Positions 6,383 to 7,048 of a DNA stretch of 7,048 bases are shown in pieces. The notes under the pieces were generated by a model. That model made no database searches. It saw only the letters and a program-made list of their open reading frames with translations, and was not told where the DNA came from. Origin of the DNA: an uncultured Eubacteriales bacterium (lineage in GTDB: Bacteria; Bacillota_A; Clostridia; Christensenellales; Aristaeellaceae); the NCBI GenBank assembly GCA_902803675.1, contig CADCQZ010000124.1, positions 1 through 7,048 of the forward strand. The letters are read 5' to 3'. Made by a program: the position numbers and the translations under genes. Within the stretch, counting starts at the first letter, position 1; each line of letters begins with the position of its first letter.

Positions 6383-7048
6383 TCAGTCCTGCCCGACCGC
6401 TTCGAATGTGAGCCCGAAGCGCTCCGCGTACTCCTCCGCCGCGGATCCTTTGACGCCCCGGATGGTCTTGAGGCTGTTGCCGATGGGGGCGCGGCCGGTG
6501 ACCGGCTCCCCGTCGGGGCCGTTTCCCGTCACGACGCCCAGGTCCGTGACGCTCTCAGGCAGGGTCAGTTCCGTGACGCCCGAGGAGTCGAAGGCCCCCA
6601 TGCCGATGGAAACAAGGCCCTCCGGCAGGCTGATCCCGGTGAGGGACGCCTGGCTGAAGCAGTAGGCGTCGATCTTTTTGACCCCGTCGGGCACCGTGAA
6701 GGTCTCGTCCTCCAGGAGGCAGGAGTATTTCAGCAGCCTTTCCCCGTCCCGGGAATAGAGGATCATGCCGTCCCGGTCGGCCCTGAAGCCGGCGCAGTCC
6801 CCGCTCACGGTGAAATGGTACAGCCAGTGGCACATCACGAAGTTGCTGTCCCCGATCTCCGTCAGGCTGGAGGGCAGTTTCAGGTCCATCAGATAGAAAT
6901 TGCCCCAGAAAGCGCCGGGCCCGACGGAGAGCAGGCCTTCGTTCAGCCCCGGGTCCGTCAGGCGCATGCAGCTCTCAAAGGCGGCGGGCGGGAGGGAAGT
7001 CAGTCCGGCGGGGAGCTTCACCCGGCTCAGTTCCGTGCACCCGCCGAA
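6383..7048 (-). CDS. BspA-like leucine-rich-repeat protein (C-terminal part)
   Basis: The frame is open from the window end at 7048 to the TGA at 6385-6383 (221 residues plus stop), so the N-terminus lies outside the window; GTG 7021 is internal. Counting from 7048, repeat units of the LRR_5/BspA type start at Phe1, Phe24, Phe47 and Phe70, an exact 23-residue period with the pattern F-x-x-C-x-x-L-x-x-x-x-L-P-x-x-L. A DGMILYSRDGERLLKY insert (93-108) is typical of the family. Further repeats run from IDAYCF (126-131) to GMGAFDSS (149-156). The tail SLKTIRGVKGSAAEEYAERFGLTF (192-215) matches the usual C-terminal cap of these proteins. BspA-like proteins are mostly surface-exposed and bind host or cell-surface ligands. 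It precedes the TIR gene by 49 bases on the same strand. Whether its missing N-terminus has a signal peptide, a membrane helix or its own TIR domain cannot be seen. Confidence 0.88.
   Translation of the reverse strand, partial: FGGCTELSRVKLPAGLTSLPPAAFESCMRLTDPGLNEGLLSVGPGAFWGNFYLMDLKLPSSLTEIGDSNFVMCHWLYHFTVSGDCAGFRADRDGMILYSRDGERLLKYSCLLEDETFTVPDGVKKIDAYCFSQASLTGISLPEGLVSIGMGAFDSSGVTELTLPESVTDLGVVTGNGPDGEPVTGRAPIGNSLKTIRGVKGSAAEEYAERFGLTFEAVGQD
6839..7048 (-). repeat. Tandem 23-residue leucine-rich repeats
   Basis: The first 70 visible residues hold three full LRR_5-type units with Phe at residues 1, 24, 47 and 70. Conserved LP pairs appear in two of the units (KLPAGL, KLPSSL). The 69-base DNA period is eroded at the nucleotide level, so only the protein pattern is clear. 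Confidence 0.8.

Overview
The window looks like a high-GC genome from the Bacillota (Clostridia or a relative), probably from a gut or rumen. This is inferred from strong GGAGG-type ribosome binding sites, a glycosidase carrying a copper-amine-oxidase-N-like tail, a Thr/Pro-rich extracellular linker, BspA-type leucine-rich repeats and a membrane-anchored TIR protein. No rRNA or marker gene is present, so the assignment is tentative. Coding density is very high and no intergenic gap exceeds about 70 bases.

Bases 1-3886 hold three plus-strand genes that read as one operon for plant-polysaccharide use. They are the C-terminal part of a large glycoside hydrolase family 2 (GH2) enzyme, a sugar phosphate isomerase/epimerase-like TIM-barrel protein, and an SGNH acetylesterase of the rhamnogalacturonan-acetylesterase type. 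A strong Shine-Dalgarno sequence precedes the second gene. The Shine-Dalgarno of the third lies on the stop codon of the second, which suggests translational coupling. Glycosidase, sugar-modifying enzyme and deacetylase fit the breakdown of a decorated, acetylated oligosaccharide, possibly pectic. The actual substrate cannot be read from the sequence.

A perfect 12-bp hairpin (3906-3934) separates this operon from a convergent minus-strand unit and probably serves both as a terminator.

The minus-strand unit (7048 down to 3955) contains the 3' end of a BspA-like leucine-rich-repeat gene. After 49 bases comes a 792-residue protein with a cytoplasmic TIR domain, a 15-proline tract, one membrane helix, a Thr/Pro-rich linker and a large ectodomain made of two related modules. 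The layout resembles a receptor: a TIR effector or scaffold inside and a sensor or binding region outside. This is the most unusual part of the window. Its function is unknown, and no known antiphage partner gene is visible here.
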